Source: CBDBJQ01 sp965206405
GTDB taxonomy: Bacteria; Pseudomonadota; Alphaproteobacteria; UBA8366
Assembly (NCBI GenBank): GCA_965206405.1
Contig: CBDBJQ010000006.1
Location: 2,542,001 to 2,606,000, forward strand
Direction of reading: 5' to 3'
Length of the DNA stretch: 64,000 nt
The position numbers and the translations under genes were made by a program. Below the pieces are notes generated by a model. That model was given only the letters and a program-made list of their open reading frames with translations. It ran no database searches and had not been told where the DNA came from. Positions 36,841-45,328 of this stretch are shown here, piece by piece (position 1 is the first letter of the stretch; every line of letters starts with the position of its first letter).

Positions 36841-37593
36841 CTAGAACTGGTAGCGCCGGAGACCGCCGTCGACCGGTATCACCGTTCCCGTGATGTAGCG
36901 GGCTAGTGGCGAGGCAAGGAAGCAGACAAGACAAGCTAGATCCTCCGGTTCACCGTACGATCCGACCGGAATCTCGCTCTCGGATTGCCGCTGACGATAC
37001 TCCGGTGTGTAGTTGCGAAGTATCTGCTCGCTCATGATCCGACCGGGCGGGATGCAATTCACGGTAATCCCATGCTTGCCGATTTCGCGTGACAAACCCT
37101 TCGCCCAGGAGTGAATCGCCGCCTTGGCGCAGAAGGCACCATTGATGCCTTCCGGTTCCGATTTGCCGGTAATATTGATGATGCGGCCCCAGTTGCGCTC
37201 TATCATCTGCCCGAGCAGATGGTGTGTGAGTTGACGATGGCGCGTGAAATTCAGAGTCAGCGCTTCTTCCCACTGCTCCTCCGACGTCTCAAGATCGAAC
37301 GCCCGGCTACCACCGGCGTTGTTGACCAGGATGTCGACGGCGCCAAGCGCATCCACAGCCTTGTCTGCAATCAGCTGCGGGGTCGCTTCTTCCATCTGGT
37401 CGGCAACGATGACAGCCGATTCGGACCCGCCTTCCGTGCGAATCTCATCGGCGAGCTCATTCAGCTGGCTTTCCCTTCTCGCGCAGATGGCAAGGCGAAC
37501 CCCTTCCCTGGCAAGGGATTTGGCGATTCCGCGGCCGAGGCCGGCGCTCGCGCCGGTAACCACGCCCGTTTTCCCATCAAGGTTCAAATCCAT
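36841..37593 (-). CDS. SDR-family protein lacking the catalytic tyrosine
   Basis: A 250-residue SDR-fold protein. The cofactor motif TGASAGLGRGIAKSLAREG and NNAGG are intact and the C-terminus ITGTVIPVDGGLRRYQF is typical. At the active site, however, the Tyr-x3-Lys motif reads NGAFCAK (residues 151-157): Lys157 remains but the tyrosine position is Ala153. It may be a non-classical enzyme or a binding protein. The ATG at 37593 follows GGGAG. It converges on the preceding SDR. Confidence 0.82.
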   Translation of the reverse strand: MDLNLDGKTGVVTGASAGLGRGIAKSLAREGVRLAICARRESQLNELADEIRTEGGSESAVIVADQMEEATPQLIADKAVDALGAVDILVNNAGGSRAFDLETSEEQWEEALTLNFTRHRQLTHHLLGQMIERNWGRIINITGKSEPEGINGAFCAKAAIHSWAKGLSREIGKHGITVNCIPPGRIMSEQILRNYTPEYRQRQSESEIPVGSYGEPEDLACLVCFLASPLARYITGTVIPVDGGLRRYQF

Positions 37594-37703
37594 TCCGTTT
37601 CTCCCGTTACCGCCCCATCTGAAAAACGCTATGCACCATATAGATATAAGGGCCGAATGATCATGTCCCACGTCGCCGGGCGCGGTGATGCAGGGTAAAC
37701 GCT

Positions 37704-37892
37704 TTGCACATCTTCAATTTTTGGACAGCCCGGCTTCTCGGCCGCATGGAAACCCTGGGCTGCGAGATGCGGGAAGAGGCCGTGCTGCGCACACTCACCC
37801 AGGATGTCCTCAAGTCGAGCGAGATTGAGGGGGAGCATCCCAGATTGGACCGCATCGAAAAGCGGCTTGATCTGGCGGACTATCCTGTCTGA
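37704..37892 (+). pseudogene. Remnant of a Fic-family gene
   Basis: About 45 codons (TTG-started frame) read like the N-terminal part of a Fic AMP-transferase: FWTARLLGRMETLG, then LRTLTQDVLKSSEIEGEH. The SSEIEGE matches the Fic self-inhibitory motif (S/T)xxxE(G/N). The similarity stops near 37841 and there is no catalytic HPFx(D/E)GNGR, so this is a broken relic. A truncated IS256 transposase lies next to it. Confidence 0.6.
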
Positions 37893-37941
37893 CAAAACGG
37901 CCAGCACCGGACTCCCATATCCGGTGCGCTTAGGATTTATG

Positions 37942-38235
37942 TTATGACCTACTCCACACGCATAGCGAGAACCTGCCTTTTAGGTTGAACTCAACCCTCT
38001 GAATAACCTCGGGCAGACGGTTTGGCCCGGATATCTTCCGCCATTTCTTTTCCGCTGACATCATCAGCCTGAAGACCATTGCCAGCGCGGTCTTTCGGTT
38101 CAGACACCCCTCGGTTTTTCGGGTGCGGTTTCGGATCGTGGCGAAGACGCTCTCGATCGGGTTTGTTGTGCGGATGTGCTTCCAATGCTCGGTCGGGAAG
38201 TCGTAGAAGGCCAGCAACTCATCGCGGTGGTTCAC
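37942..38235 (-). pseudogene. Truncated IS256-type transposase (C-terminal fragment)
   Basis: About 85 residues match the C-terminal end of the complete transposase at 43678-44934 (ELLAFYDFPTEHWKHIRTTN, then FRLMMSAEKKWRKISGPNRL), with several substitutions, and the last residues diverge. The N-terminal three quarters are missing, so it cannot transpose itself. It is an older relative rather than a fresh copy of the intact element. Confidence 0.85.
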
Positions 38236-38291
38236 TCACCCCCAACAACTTTGACAGGCGTGTTCTCCAAAAGTAGCAGATTCAGAAAATA

Positions 38292-39128
38292 CTACTGTTC
38301 CGCTGCAACTATATCTTTCCATGCGGACTGATTTTCAAACCAATAGACGTATCTTTCCTCAAGCCATCTGTTCGAAGTGTTCACAAGAATCCAATTGGAA
38401 AAGAAATTGATGGCGTTCGGGTCATCCTTGCGCAGAGCAAATGCTTCATCGCTGCGGGATAAATTTTTGCCATCGTTGGCAAGGAATACTTTGTCAGAAT
38501 GTTCATCTGCCCAGAACCGTGGCGTGGGGGCTGATGAAATCGCTGCATGTGCCTCTCCGTTTACTATTCCCTGAAAGGCCAAGGCGTCGGCGTCGAACCG
38601 GCGCAGGGTCGCTTTTGGGAATCTTTTCCCCGCAAAATCGCATGAGGTGACTCCACGCCGACAGGCAATCGTCACGCTGGAATCGTTGTAGTCATCCATT
38701 GACGTGAATCCACCAGCCAATTCAATACTGGATGCCATTTGCTGGCCCGAATGAGCATATGGAATGGTAAAGTTAACGGTCAGATTACGCTGTGGTGTAA
38801 TAGACATCCCGCTGATGATCACGTCAAACTTTTTGGCTAGAAGTGCTGGGATAATGCTGCTCCATGCGGCCGGAACAAACTCAATTTCCACGCTCATATC
38901 GCTTGCAATTTTCTTGGCAACGTCGATTTCGAACCCGATCAAGTTGCCTCCTTGATCGTGCATAGCCCAAGGCACAAACGTTGCCATTCCAACGCGCAGC
39001 TTTCCGCGTTGCTGGATTTCAGTCAGAACATCTTCTGCAGCGACAGGCGCAGATGTCGCCACCACACTGATAAGAACAGCAAGCGCAGCACCAACGGCTA
39101 TGCCCTTTAAGCTTAGTTTAAATTTCAT
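38292..39128 (-). CDS. Family 3 solute-binding protein (amino-acid type), orphan
   Basis: A 278-residue periplasmic substrate-binding protein of polar amino-acid ABC transporters. It has a signal peptide (LKGIAVGAALAVLISVVATS, cleaved near PVAA), then GKLRVGMATFVPW, GFEIDVAKKIA and DVIISGMSITPQR. An AAAGGAGG ribosome site precedes the ATG at 39128. Base composition is more AT-rich than the surrounding core genes, and no permease or ATPase gene is near, so it is either a lone sensor-type binding protein or a stranded part of a transferred transporter cluster. Confidence 0.87.
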   Translation of the reverse strand: MKFKLSLKGIAVGAALAVLISVVATSAPVAAEDVLTEIQQRGKLRVGMATFVPWAMHDQGGNLIGFEIDVAKKIASDMSVEIEFVPAAWSSIIPALLAKKFDVIISGMSITPQRNLTVNFTIPYAHSGQQMASSIELAGGFTSMDDYNDSSVTIACRRGVTSCDFAGKRFPKATLRRFDADALAFQGIVNGEAHAAISSAPTPRFWADEHSDKVFLANDGKNLSRSDEAFALRKDDPNAINFFSNWILVNTSNRWLEERYVYWFENQSAWKDIVAAEQ

Positions 39129-39636
39129 GTATGCCTCCTTTATTTTTTGCGACATCGCTGCGTCTGTGGAACTCAGAAGAGGATGCAGCCTCGATCAGTC
39201 AAGCCGCCCTTCAGGTAGAAATTGCCCCTTATGGTGGTCAACCCGGCATCATCAATGAACTCCAAATACAGGCCGCCCCACGACTACATTGCAATCGCTA
39301 AACCACCTAACCGAGGGCCAGCAGCAGGGAGAGGCAAGCATCCTGAGGCTAGGAGGGAGAATCTCGTGTGGCTACAGGCGCACATATTCCGGGGTAGTTT
39401 TGTGGGCTACTAAGTTCCCCACAAAATACTTTGCGGGATAAAAATAGAAATAGGCGGCCCACAAAGTGCTTTGTAGGTCGAAAAATAATAGCCAGTGACC
39501 CACAAAATGCCGAGAAGCAAACAGCAGAGAGGCCTCCCACGCGATTACGTCTGCGGGAAGGCCTCGCCGGCCAGATGTTCAGGCGCCGGATATCTGGGTT
39601 ACGGATATCCGGGTATTTGCGATAACTTGCGGGCGG
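39129..39636. other. 508-base AT-rich spacer with palindromic repeats
   Basis: No coding region is supported. The part nearest the binding-protein gene is probably its promoter. The stretch 39397-39510 holds related palindromes, listed separately. Composition is lower in GC than the flanking genes. Confidence 0.6.
39397..39510. repeat. Cluster of CCCACAAA palindromes
   Basis: Four related units: TTTTGTGGG with CCCACAAAA (11-base spacer, 39398-39426), CCCACAAAATACTTTGCGGG (39418-39437), CCCACAAAGTGCTTTGTAGG (39458-39477) and a half unit CCCACAAAATGC near 39499. Each full unit folds on itself. They could be protein-binding sites or small hairpin repeats. Confidence 0.7.
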
Positions 39637-40359
39637 TTACTCGCGCGATCCGAAGAGCGTAAGCAGCCAGACAAACATCGTCACAAAGCTGCCATAGAGC
39701 ATGAAGGCGCCGAACACCGCCTTGCGATTGGTCAATTCCTCACCGTCATCAGCGAAGTAGGACCGCTTGATTGCCTGGGTCTCATAGGCCGTCAGGCCGG
39801 CGAATACGAGAACCACCACAATCGCCAGGAAGAAGTGGAAAACCGGGCTCTGCAGGAAAATATTGACGACCACAGCAACCAGGATGCCGATGGTCGACAT
39901 GGCGAGAAACCGGCCCATCGCCGTGAGATCGCGCTTGGTGGTGTAGCCATAGAGGCTGGTACCGGCAAACGCCGCCGCGGTGATGAAGAACACACGGACA
40001 ATACTCTCGCCCGTGTAGAGGGAGAACATCGGCGCGATCAGCGCGCCCCACAGGGTTGCATAAAGCCAAAACGCACCTTGCGCGACAGCTGGGCGGCCGG
40101 TGAAGATGATTTTCGGGGAGAACCAGCCCAGCCCGAGAATGCCGATGAACAGCACCCATTTGAACGGGCCATAGGCAATTGCCTCCATGGCGGCCGGATT
40201 CATGGCAACGGCCATGGCGATGATTCCAGTCAGTGCGACCCCCAGCGCCATGTAGTTGTAGACGCGGAGCATGTACTGCCGCAGACCGGCATCGATCTCG
40301 GTGCGAGCCGCGCTGCCAATTGCCGGAAGCATGATTGTGTCGCGGTGTTTTAGGGCCAT
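39637..40359 (-). CDS. Bax inhibitor-1/YccA-family membrane protein
   Basis: A 240-residue integral membrane protein with about seven hydrophobic segments, beginning ARTEIDAGLRQYMLRVYNYM. Its C-terminal segments carry the family pattern YETQAIKRSYF, then NRKAVFGAFMLYGSFV. Family members modulate calcium or proton leak and interact with membrane proteases. It is divergent from the FIST gene, with only about 40 bases between the starts. Confidence 0.9.
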   Translation of the reverse strand: MALKHRDTIMLPAIGSAARTEIDAGLRQYMLRVYNYMALGVALTGIIAMAVAMNPAAMEAIAYGPFKWVLFIGILGLGWFSPKIIFTGRPAVAQGAFWLYATLWGALIAPMFSLYTGESIVRVFFITAAAFAGTSLYGYTTKRDLTAMGRFLAMSTIGILVAVVVNIFLQSPVFHFFLAIVVVLVFAGLTAYETQAIKRSYFADDGEELTNRKAVFGAFMLYGSFVTMFVWLLTLFGSRE

Positions 40360-40401
40360 GGTGGATTATCCTTCCGAAACCTGTGGTGACCAGCAGATAT
40401 A

Positions 40402-41235
40402 TTGGCATTTTCCGGCCTTATTGCAACCGTCGCAGCGTTTTCGGGCCCGGAATACGGTCTTGGCTTTCTCTACGTAACCGACCATTTGGCCGACGAACTC
40501 GATGCGGTCGTCGGCGCATTGCGAAAAGCGACCAGCGTCTCCACTGGATCGGCGGTCGGCTTCGGTGTTTGTGTTACCGGGCACGAATACTTTGACGAAC
40601 CGGCCCTCGCAGCGATGCTGGCCCCGTTGCCCGAGGACGCCTTCGCCGTGTTTTCCGGGGCGGTGGCAGGTATCGAGGCAAAGGCCTGGTTCGGCGACAT
40701 ACCGCCGTTGGTCGTCGTCCATGCCGATCCGCGCACAGAGGGTGTTCCGGAGGAGATCGGTGAACTCGCCCGGCAAGCCGACGATTTTCTCATTGGCGGG
40801 CTGACGGCATCCCGGATCGCCCATCCGCAAATCGCCAACGAAGTCCGTGAAGGTGCGGTGTCCAGCGTGATGATTGCCCTCGATCGGGTGCCGGTTGCAA
40901 CCGCGCTGACCCAGGGATGTACGCCGATCGGGCCCACCCACACCGTGACAAGGGCTGAGCGGAATATCCTCATCGAACTGGACGGGAAACCAGCTCTCAA
41001 GGTGTTCAAGCGCGATATCGGCCGAGGGTCTCGCACAGGATATTGCGCACGTGCATGGCTACATATTCGCCGCCATTCCCATGGCTGGTATCGACACTGG
41101 CGACTACATGATCCGCAACTTGGTCGGCATCGATCCCGATCAGGGCCTGATCGGGATCGGCGATATCGTCGAGACGGCGGCCAAATCATGTTTTGCCGGC
41201 GCGACCGCACGACGGCGGATATGCGCCGGAGGCTG
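40402..41235 (+). pseudogene. FIST-domain sensor gene, 5' part (interrupted)
   Basis: The first 200 or so codons encode a FIST N-terminal sensor domain (GLGFLYVTDHLADELDAVVG, FGVCVTGHEYFDEP, DDFLIGGLTASR). A start can only be proposed at TTG 40402 and the usual first residues are missing. An extra C near 41022 shifts the frame; the next codons read QDIAHVHGYIFAAIPMAG in the new frame, and a missing C near 41170 restores it at GGQIMFCRRD. Similarity stops at 41235, where mobile DNA begins; the 3' part is at 45135-45547. Confidence 0.82.
41042..41235 (+). repeat. 194-bp direct repeat, left copy (FIST segment)
   Basis: This segment recurs at 45135-45328 without gaps and with 13 differences (about 93 percent identical by my count). 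The left copy keeps the family-like residues IDTGDYMIRNLVGID. It ends exactly where the FIST reading breaks off. Confidence 0.9.
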
Positions 41236-41254
41236 TTTGAGGGAGGTATCTAAT

Positions 41255-42233
41255 AGACCTGATTCACAATAACATCAGGTAGCTGAGAACGGATGTATCC
41301 TTACCGATTTGGTCAGGCTGTTTTCAAATTCATGTTTGCCAGCGCCCCGACGTTCTTGGCAATCATGTTTTCCTGCCGGTTGCCGCGGTGAGTTTCGGCA
41401 AATATTCCGAACTTTTTCATCCGGCCAATACCGTGCTCCACGCCGATACGTAGCTTTGCGTGCCAAGCGTTGTAAGTTTTCTGTTCGTCCGTAAGGGGGT
41501 GGTTCTTTGAGGCTTTGAGCGGGATTTCAAGCGATGTTCCCAGATAACCGAGATCACCAAGTACAAGCACACCCGGTGGCTTATCCACGCGCGCCTCGTC
41601 GTAGATACGCTTGTCATGTGCGCGCCCGGGTTGCGCCGGACCAACCGCCAGAACCCGTTTTTTGTCATCGGTGATGATCTGATGTGAGGCCGTGTGGTGC
41701 TTTTTCTTGCCGGAATACTTCGCCTTGCGATGCGAGAGCTTTTTCGGGCGTTGAACCGGACGCTCCGTGCCATCAATCATCAGGTAAAGCAGGTCATCCC
41801 TCTCTGACGCCGACAGCCTGATCTTGCGCTCCGGCATCCGGAAATGTCCTGCCATCAATTCTGTCATGGCAGCAATCCGACGGCAAACCGTAGGGGACGA
41901 GACACCGAACAGAAGACCCATAAAGGCCTGACTGGTATAGGTGCGATAATACATCAAGCAGAGCAGCAATTGCTCGGCAAATTCCAAACGGTAGTTCATC
42001 CCGCCACCGATCGCGCGTTGTCTGTCTTCACGTGAAAGCCGGTGGTGCTCACGTTCAAGCCAGATCGGATGAAGAACAACAACCAATGCCTCGAAATCCT
42101 GAAGACGGATACCTGAAAGGCGGAAAAACAAATCAGCGCGCCCCCGCAAAACCTTCAAAACCCTCATAGACAAGCCCTCACTCTCCATTGAGCCATGAAC
42201 ATCGCTGAAAATCGGCTATTGCGCAACAGGTTT
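41255..42233 (-). mobile_element. IS5-family insertion sequence
   Basis: An element of about 979 bp with imperfect terminal inverted repeats (AGACCTGATTCACAATAAC at the left end; at the right end the inverse begins AAACCTGTTGCGCAATAGC, 14 of 19 matching). It is flanked by AAT on both sides, consistent with a 3-bp target duplication. One transposase gene fills it. The ends were placed by eye. Confidence 0.7.
41313..42188 (-). CDS. IS5-family transposase
   Basis: A 291-residue DDE transposase. It has an N-terminal helix-turn-helix (LMYYRTYTSQAFMGLLFGVS, then PTVCRRI), the catalytic region starting MIDGTERPVQRPKK with its Asp, a second Asp in LVLGDLGYLGT, and a C-terminal Glu in GVEHGIGRMKKF. 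It appears full length and intact. Confidence 0.87.
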   Translation of the reverse strand: MESEGLSMRVLKVLRGRADLFFRLSGIRLQDFEALVVVLHPIWLEREHHRLSREDRQRAIGGGMNYRLEFAEQLLLCLMYYRTYTSQAFMGLLFGVSSPTVCRRIAAMTELMAGHFRMPERKIRLSASERDDLLYLMIDGTERPVQRPKKLSHRKAKYSGKKKHHTASHQIITDDKKRVLAVGPAQPGRAHDKRIYDEARVDKPPGVLVLGDLGYLGTSLEIPLKASKNHPLTDEQKTYNAWHAKLRIGVEHGIGRMKKFGIFAETHRGNRQENMIAKNVGALANMNLKTA

Positions 42234-42462
42234 AATGGATAACCGAAAGGTATCATATAGCTAGATCGTAATGAATAGCTACTTGATTGACCTGAGGCTT
42301 GCGGAGACATTCCTCAGCCCGCCGATCTGTGGTCGCTACGCCCTGCTCTCAAGCTGGAGCATTTAGGCTCAGGGAGAACCAAGCACCTCAGGCGGTGGCA
42401 AAATTTGCGAATTGAATATAATTGGATATAATTGGATAAATTTAACCCGTAAACGGATATCT

Positions 42463-43515
42463 ATGGACCTCCGTCAACTTACTATAACGCCCGACCTTCT
42501 CAAACTCATTGCTGAAGTTGATGAGTTCAAAGGCACATGGAAAGTGACTCAATCACTGTCTCCAGAGCGCCTTGAGTCGCTTCGGCACGTCGCGACCATT
42601 GAAAGCATCGGCTCATCCACTCGAATTGAGGGCGCTAAGCTCAGTGACACCCAGGTTGAGGTACTCCTTCAAGGACTTGAAACCCGCAGTTTCGGAACGC
42701 GAGATGAGCAAGAAGTCGCGGGCTACGCCCAGGCGATGGATTTGGTGTTTAAAAACAGCGCCGATCTTCCGCTAACAGAAAACTATATCAAGCAACTCCA
42801 CCGGGAACTGCTCCGGCATTCTGACAAGGATGAATATCACCGAGGCGAATACAAGAAGTTCTTGAACAATGTTGAGGCCTTCGATGGGACAGGGGAGAGC
42901 CTCGGGGTTGTTTTCGAGACATCATCCCCCTTCGGCACACCGCGTGAGATGGAAGAGCTCGTGAAGTGGACCCGTGAGACTATTGAAGACAAAAGCTTGC
43001 ATCCTCTGATCGTTGTGGGGATTTTTACGATCGTTTTCCTCGCGATTCATCCCTTCCAGGACGGAAATGGGCGGCTTTCACGGGTGCTAACCTCGCTTCT
43101 GCTTTTGCGCGCTGGCTACAGCTACATTCCCTATTCGTCGCTGGAGAGTGTGATTGAGAAGAACAAGCAGGCGTATTATATCGCGTTACGCCGTACTCAA
43201 GGTTCTCTGAAGAAAGAAAAGCAGGATTGGCTCCCGTGGCTGCGGTTCTTCCTGAGCTCGCTCAAGCGCCAAAAAGATCACTTGAGCGTCAAACTGTCTG
43301 AGCAACACGCAGCGCAGCCAGAAAGGCTTCCCAAGGAAAGCCTCGCTATCTTAGAGTTTGTGGGTAGGGAAGGGCGCATTACCACGGCTGAAGCGCTCTC
43401 ACTAACGGGTATTCCTCGCCCTACTGTTCGCTTGCGGCTGACTCAGCTTATTGAAGCCGGGCACCTTGTGGCGCGTGGAAAGGGCAGGGGGGCTTACTAT
43501 GAGAAAAATAGTTAG
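42463..43515 (+). CDS. Fic-family protein, probable AMP-transferase
   Basis: A 350-residue Fic protein. The active site HPFQDGNGRLSR is complete at residues 196-207, and a self-inhibitory motif SSTRIEG (Ser52, Glu56) precedes it, making it a class II Fic with inhibition in cis. A winged-helix domain follows (ITTAEALSLTGIPRPTVRLR). Such proteins AMPylate target proteins and often bind DNA or regulate themselves. The ATG at 42463 is preferred to a TTG at 42412. It sits between two insertion sequences, and its composition is AT-richer than the core genes, so it is likely mobile cargo. Confidence 0.88.
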   Translation: MDLRQLTITPDLLKLIAEVDEFKGTWKVTQSLSPERLESLRHVATIESIGSSTRIEGAKLSDTQVEVLLQGLETRSFGTRDEQEVAGYAQAMDLVFKNSADLPLTENYIKQLHRELLRHSDKDEYHRGEYKKFLNNVEAFDGTGESLGVVFETSSPFGTPREMEELVKWTRETIEDKSLHPLIVVGIFTIVFLAIHPFQDGNGRLSRVLTSLLLLRAGYSYIPYSSLESVIEKNKQAYYIALRRTQGSLKKEKQDWLPWLRFFLSSLKRQKDHLSVKLSEQHAAQPERLPKESLAILEFVGREGRITTAEALSLTGIPRPTVRLRLTQLIEAGHLVARGKGRGAYYEKNS

Positions 43516-43572
43516 CAAATAGCTACCTGTTAGATATTTAGTAGATATCCAAAAGTTTTCTGTTGGGTAAAG

Positions 43573-43580
43573 GAAAGTCG
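43573..43580. repeat. Target duplication of the IS256-type element, left
   Basis: GAAAGTCG directly abuts the left terminal repeat and recurs at 44967-44974 directly after the right terminal repeat. Confidence 0.85.
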
Positions 43581-44966
43581 GAGATATAACCGAAAGTTGG
43601 TGATGGCCTGTTGAAGGCGGCATATCATGGCGGTGTTGAAACGCCGTCAATTCTCAACGAGAAAGGGATATGCCACCATGGCCAAATCTACCATTGTACC
43701 ATTCGGTCTTCCATCGGAATTTTCACCGGATCCGCTGACGGATGTCATTCATGCCGGAGCCAGGGAGCTGTTGCGTGTCGCCGTTCAGGCCGAGGTTTCC
43801 GGCTTCATCGCCGAGTATACGCATCTTCTGGATGAAGAAGGGCGTCAGCGTCTTGTACGCCACGGATTTCTACCGGAGCGTGAGATGATGACCGGGATCG
43901 GGCCTGTGCCCGTCCATGTGCCGCGCGTACGTGATCGTGGTGCCAATGAGGACGGTAGCAAGATCAAGTTCAGGTCGAAGATTGTGCCGCCGTATCTGCG
44001 CAAGGCGAAGTCTGTCGAAGAGCTGTTGCCCTGGCTCTATCTGAAAGGCATCTCGACGGGGGATTTCAGCGAGGCGCTGGCGGCGCTTCTCGGGCCGAAT
44101 GCCGAGGGCTTGTCGGCGTCAACGATCACGCGGTTGAAAGCCACGTGGTGGGAGGAATACAAGACCTGGCGCAAGCGAGACATCAAGAACAAGCGCTATG
44201 TCTACATCTGGGCCGACGGGGTCTACTTCACCCCGCGTCTGGACGATGATCGTCAATGTATGTTGGTTATTATCGGCGCTGACGCGTATGGCGAGAAGGA
44301 CGTTCTGGCCATCATGGACGGGTTCCGGGAGAATGCCGACAGCTGGCGCGACCTTCTGAAAGGGCTGAAGCAGCGCGGCCTGACAGTGCCACCCGAGCTG
44401 GCTGTCGGCGATGGCGCCCTTGGGTTCTGGACTGCGCTGCGGGATGTCTTCCCCGAGACGCGCGAGCAGCGGTGCTGGGTTCACAAGGCGGCCAACGTCA
44501 CCGGCGCGATGCCCAAATCTCTGCGTGAGAAAGCCAAAAGCGACCTGCAGGATATTTGGATGGCGGAGACCAGGAAGGAAGCCATCGCGGCCTTCGATCT
44601 CTTCGTGGAAACCTACGGCGTGAAGTACGAGCGCGCCGTGGCCAAGCTGATCAAGGACCGCGACGCGTTGCTGGCCTTCTACGACTTCCCGGCCGAACAT
44701 TGGAAGCACATCCGCACGACAAACCCGATCGAGAGCGTCTTCGCCACGGTCCGAAACCGCACCCGAAAAACCAGGGGGTGCCTGAACCGAAAGACCGCGC
44801 TGGCAATGGTCTTCAGGCTGATGATGTCAGCGAAAAAGAAATGGCGGAAGATATCCGGGCCAAACCGTCTGCCCGAGGTCATTCAGGGGGTTGAGTTCAA
44901 AGACGGCATCAAGCAAATTCAAATCGCCGCCTGAAAACAGCCGTCACCAACTTTTGAGCATATCTC
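43581..44966 (+). mobile_element. Intact IS256-family insertion sequence
   Basis: A 1386-bp element. The left end GAGATATAACCGAAAGTTGG and the inverse of the right end (GAGATATGCTCAAAAGTTGG) agree at 15 of the first 20 positions and continue with further matches. Flanked by a perfect 8-bp duplication GAAAGTCG, the size expected of the family, so the insertion is recent and not rearranged. Confidence 0.88.
43678..44934 (+). CDS. IS256-family (mutator-type) transposase
   Basis: A 418-residue mutator-type transposase. It shows the catalytic domain with YIWADGVYFTPR (first Asp), VVIIG-like LVIIGADAYGEKDVLAIMDG (second Asp), RCWVHKAANV and the C-terminal TTNPIESVFATVRNRTRKTRG. Full length. The ATG at 43678 gives the best-fitting N-terminus, though the frame opens at 43627. 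Confidence 0.92.
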   Translation: MAKSTIVPFGLPSEFSPDPLTDVIHAGARELLRVAVQAEVSGFIAEYTHLLDEEGRQRLVRHGFLPEREMMTGIGPVPVHVPRVRDRGANEDGSKIKFRSKIVPPYLRKAKSVEELLPWLYLKGISTGDFSEALAALLGPNAEGLSASTITRLKATWWEEYKTWRKRDIKNKRYVYIWADGVYFTPRLDDDRQCMLVIIGADAYGEKDVLAIMDGFRENADSWRDLLKGLKQRGLTVPPELAVGDGALGFWTALRDVFPETREQRCWVHKAANVTGAMPKSLREKAKSDLQDIWMAETRKEAIAAFDLFVETYGVKYERAVAKLIKDRDALLAFYDFPAEHWKHIRTTNPIESVFATVRNRTRKTRGCLNRKTALAMVFRLMMSAKKKWRKISGPNRLPEVIQGVEFKDGIKQIQIAA

Positions 44967-44974
44967 GAAAGTCG
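44967..44974. repeat. Target duplication of the IS256-type element, right
   Basis: GAAAGTCG, identical to 43573-43580. Confidence 0.85.
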
Positions 44975-45134
44975 GCCATAGATTCCCTTTTCGCATCGTT
45001 TATATTAGTATTCGGGGGCAACTTCTTTGGAGGGGCTCAGATCACGAGTAGCCTGTACGCATGAATGGAACGGCGAGGGGTCATAAGGCCTGTTTCTCGT
45101 CCAGGCATCGATAGATTATGCCGGATGGACATTG

Positions 45135-45328
45135 ATTGCGTGCGTGCATGGCTACATATTCGCCGCCATTCCCATGGCTGGTATCGACACCGACGACTGC
45201 ATGATCCGCAACCTGGTCCGCATCGATCCCGATCAGGGCCTGATTGGGATCGGCGATATCGTCGAGACGGCGGCCAGATCATGTTTTGCCGGCGTGACCG
45301 CGCGACGGCGGGCATGCGCCGGAGGCTG
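45135..45328 (+). repeat. 194-bp direct repeat, right copy (FIST segment)
   Basis: The counterpart of 41042-41235 with 13 substitutions and no gaps. The right copy has the less typical residues DTDDCMIRNLVRID, and it shares the one-base loss near the GDIV codons with the left copy. Confidence 0.9.

Noticed and set aside
36776..36841. Terminator between the convergent SDR genes
   Set aside because: CCACCG and CGGTGG could pair, but the loop is 18 bases and no T tract follows.
39397..39510. CRISPR array or rho-independent terminators
   Set aside because: Repeats are short palindromes at uneven distance without unique spacers of constant length, and no T tract follows the hairpins.
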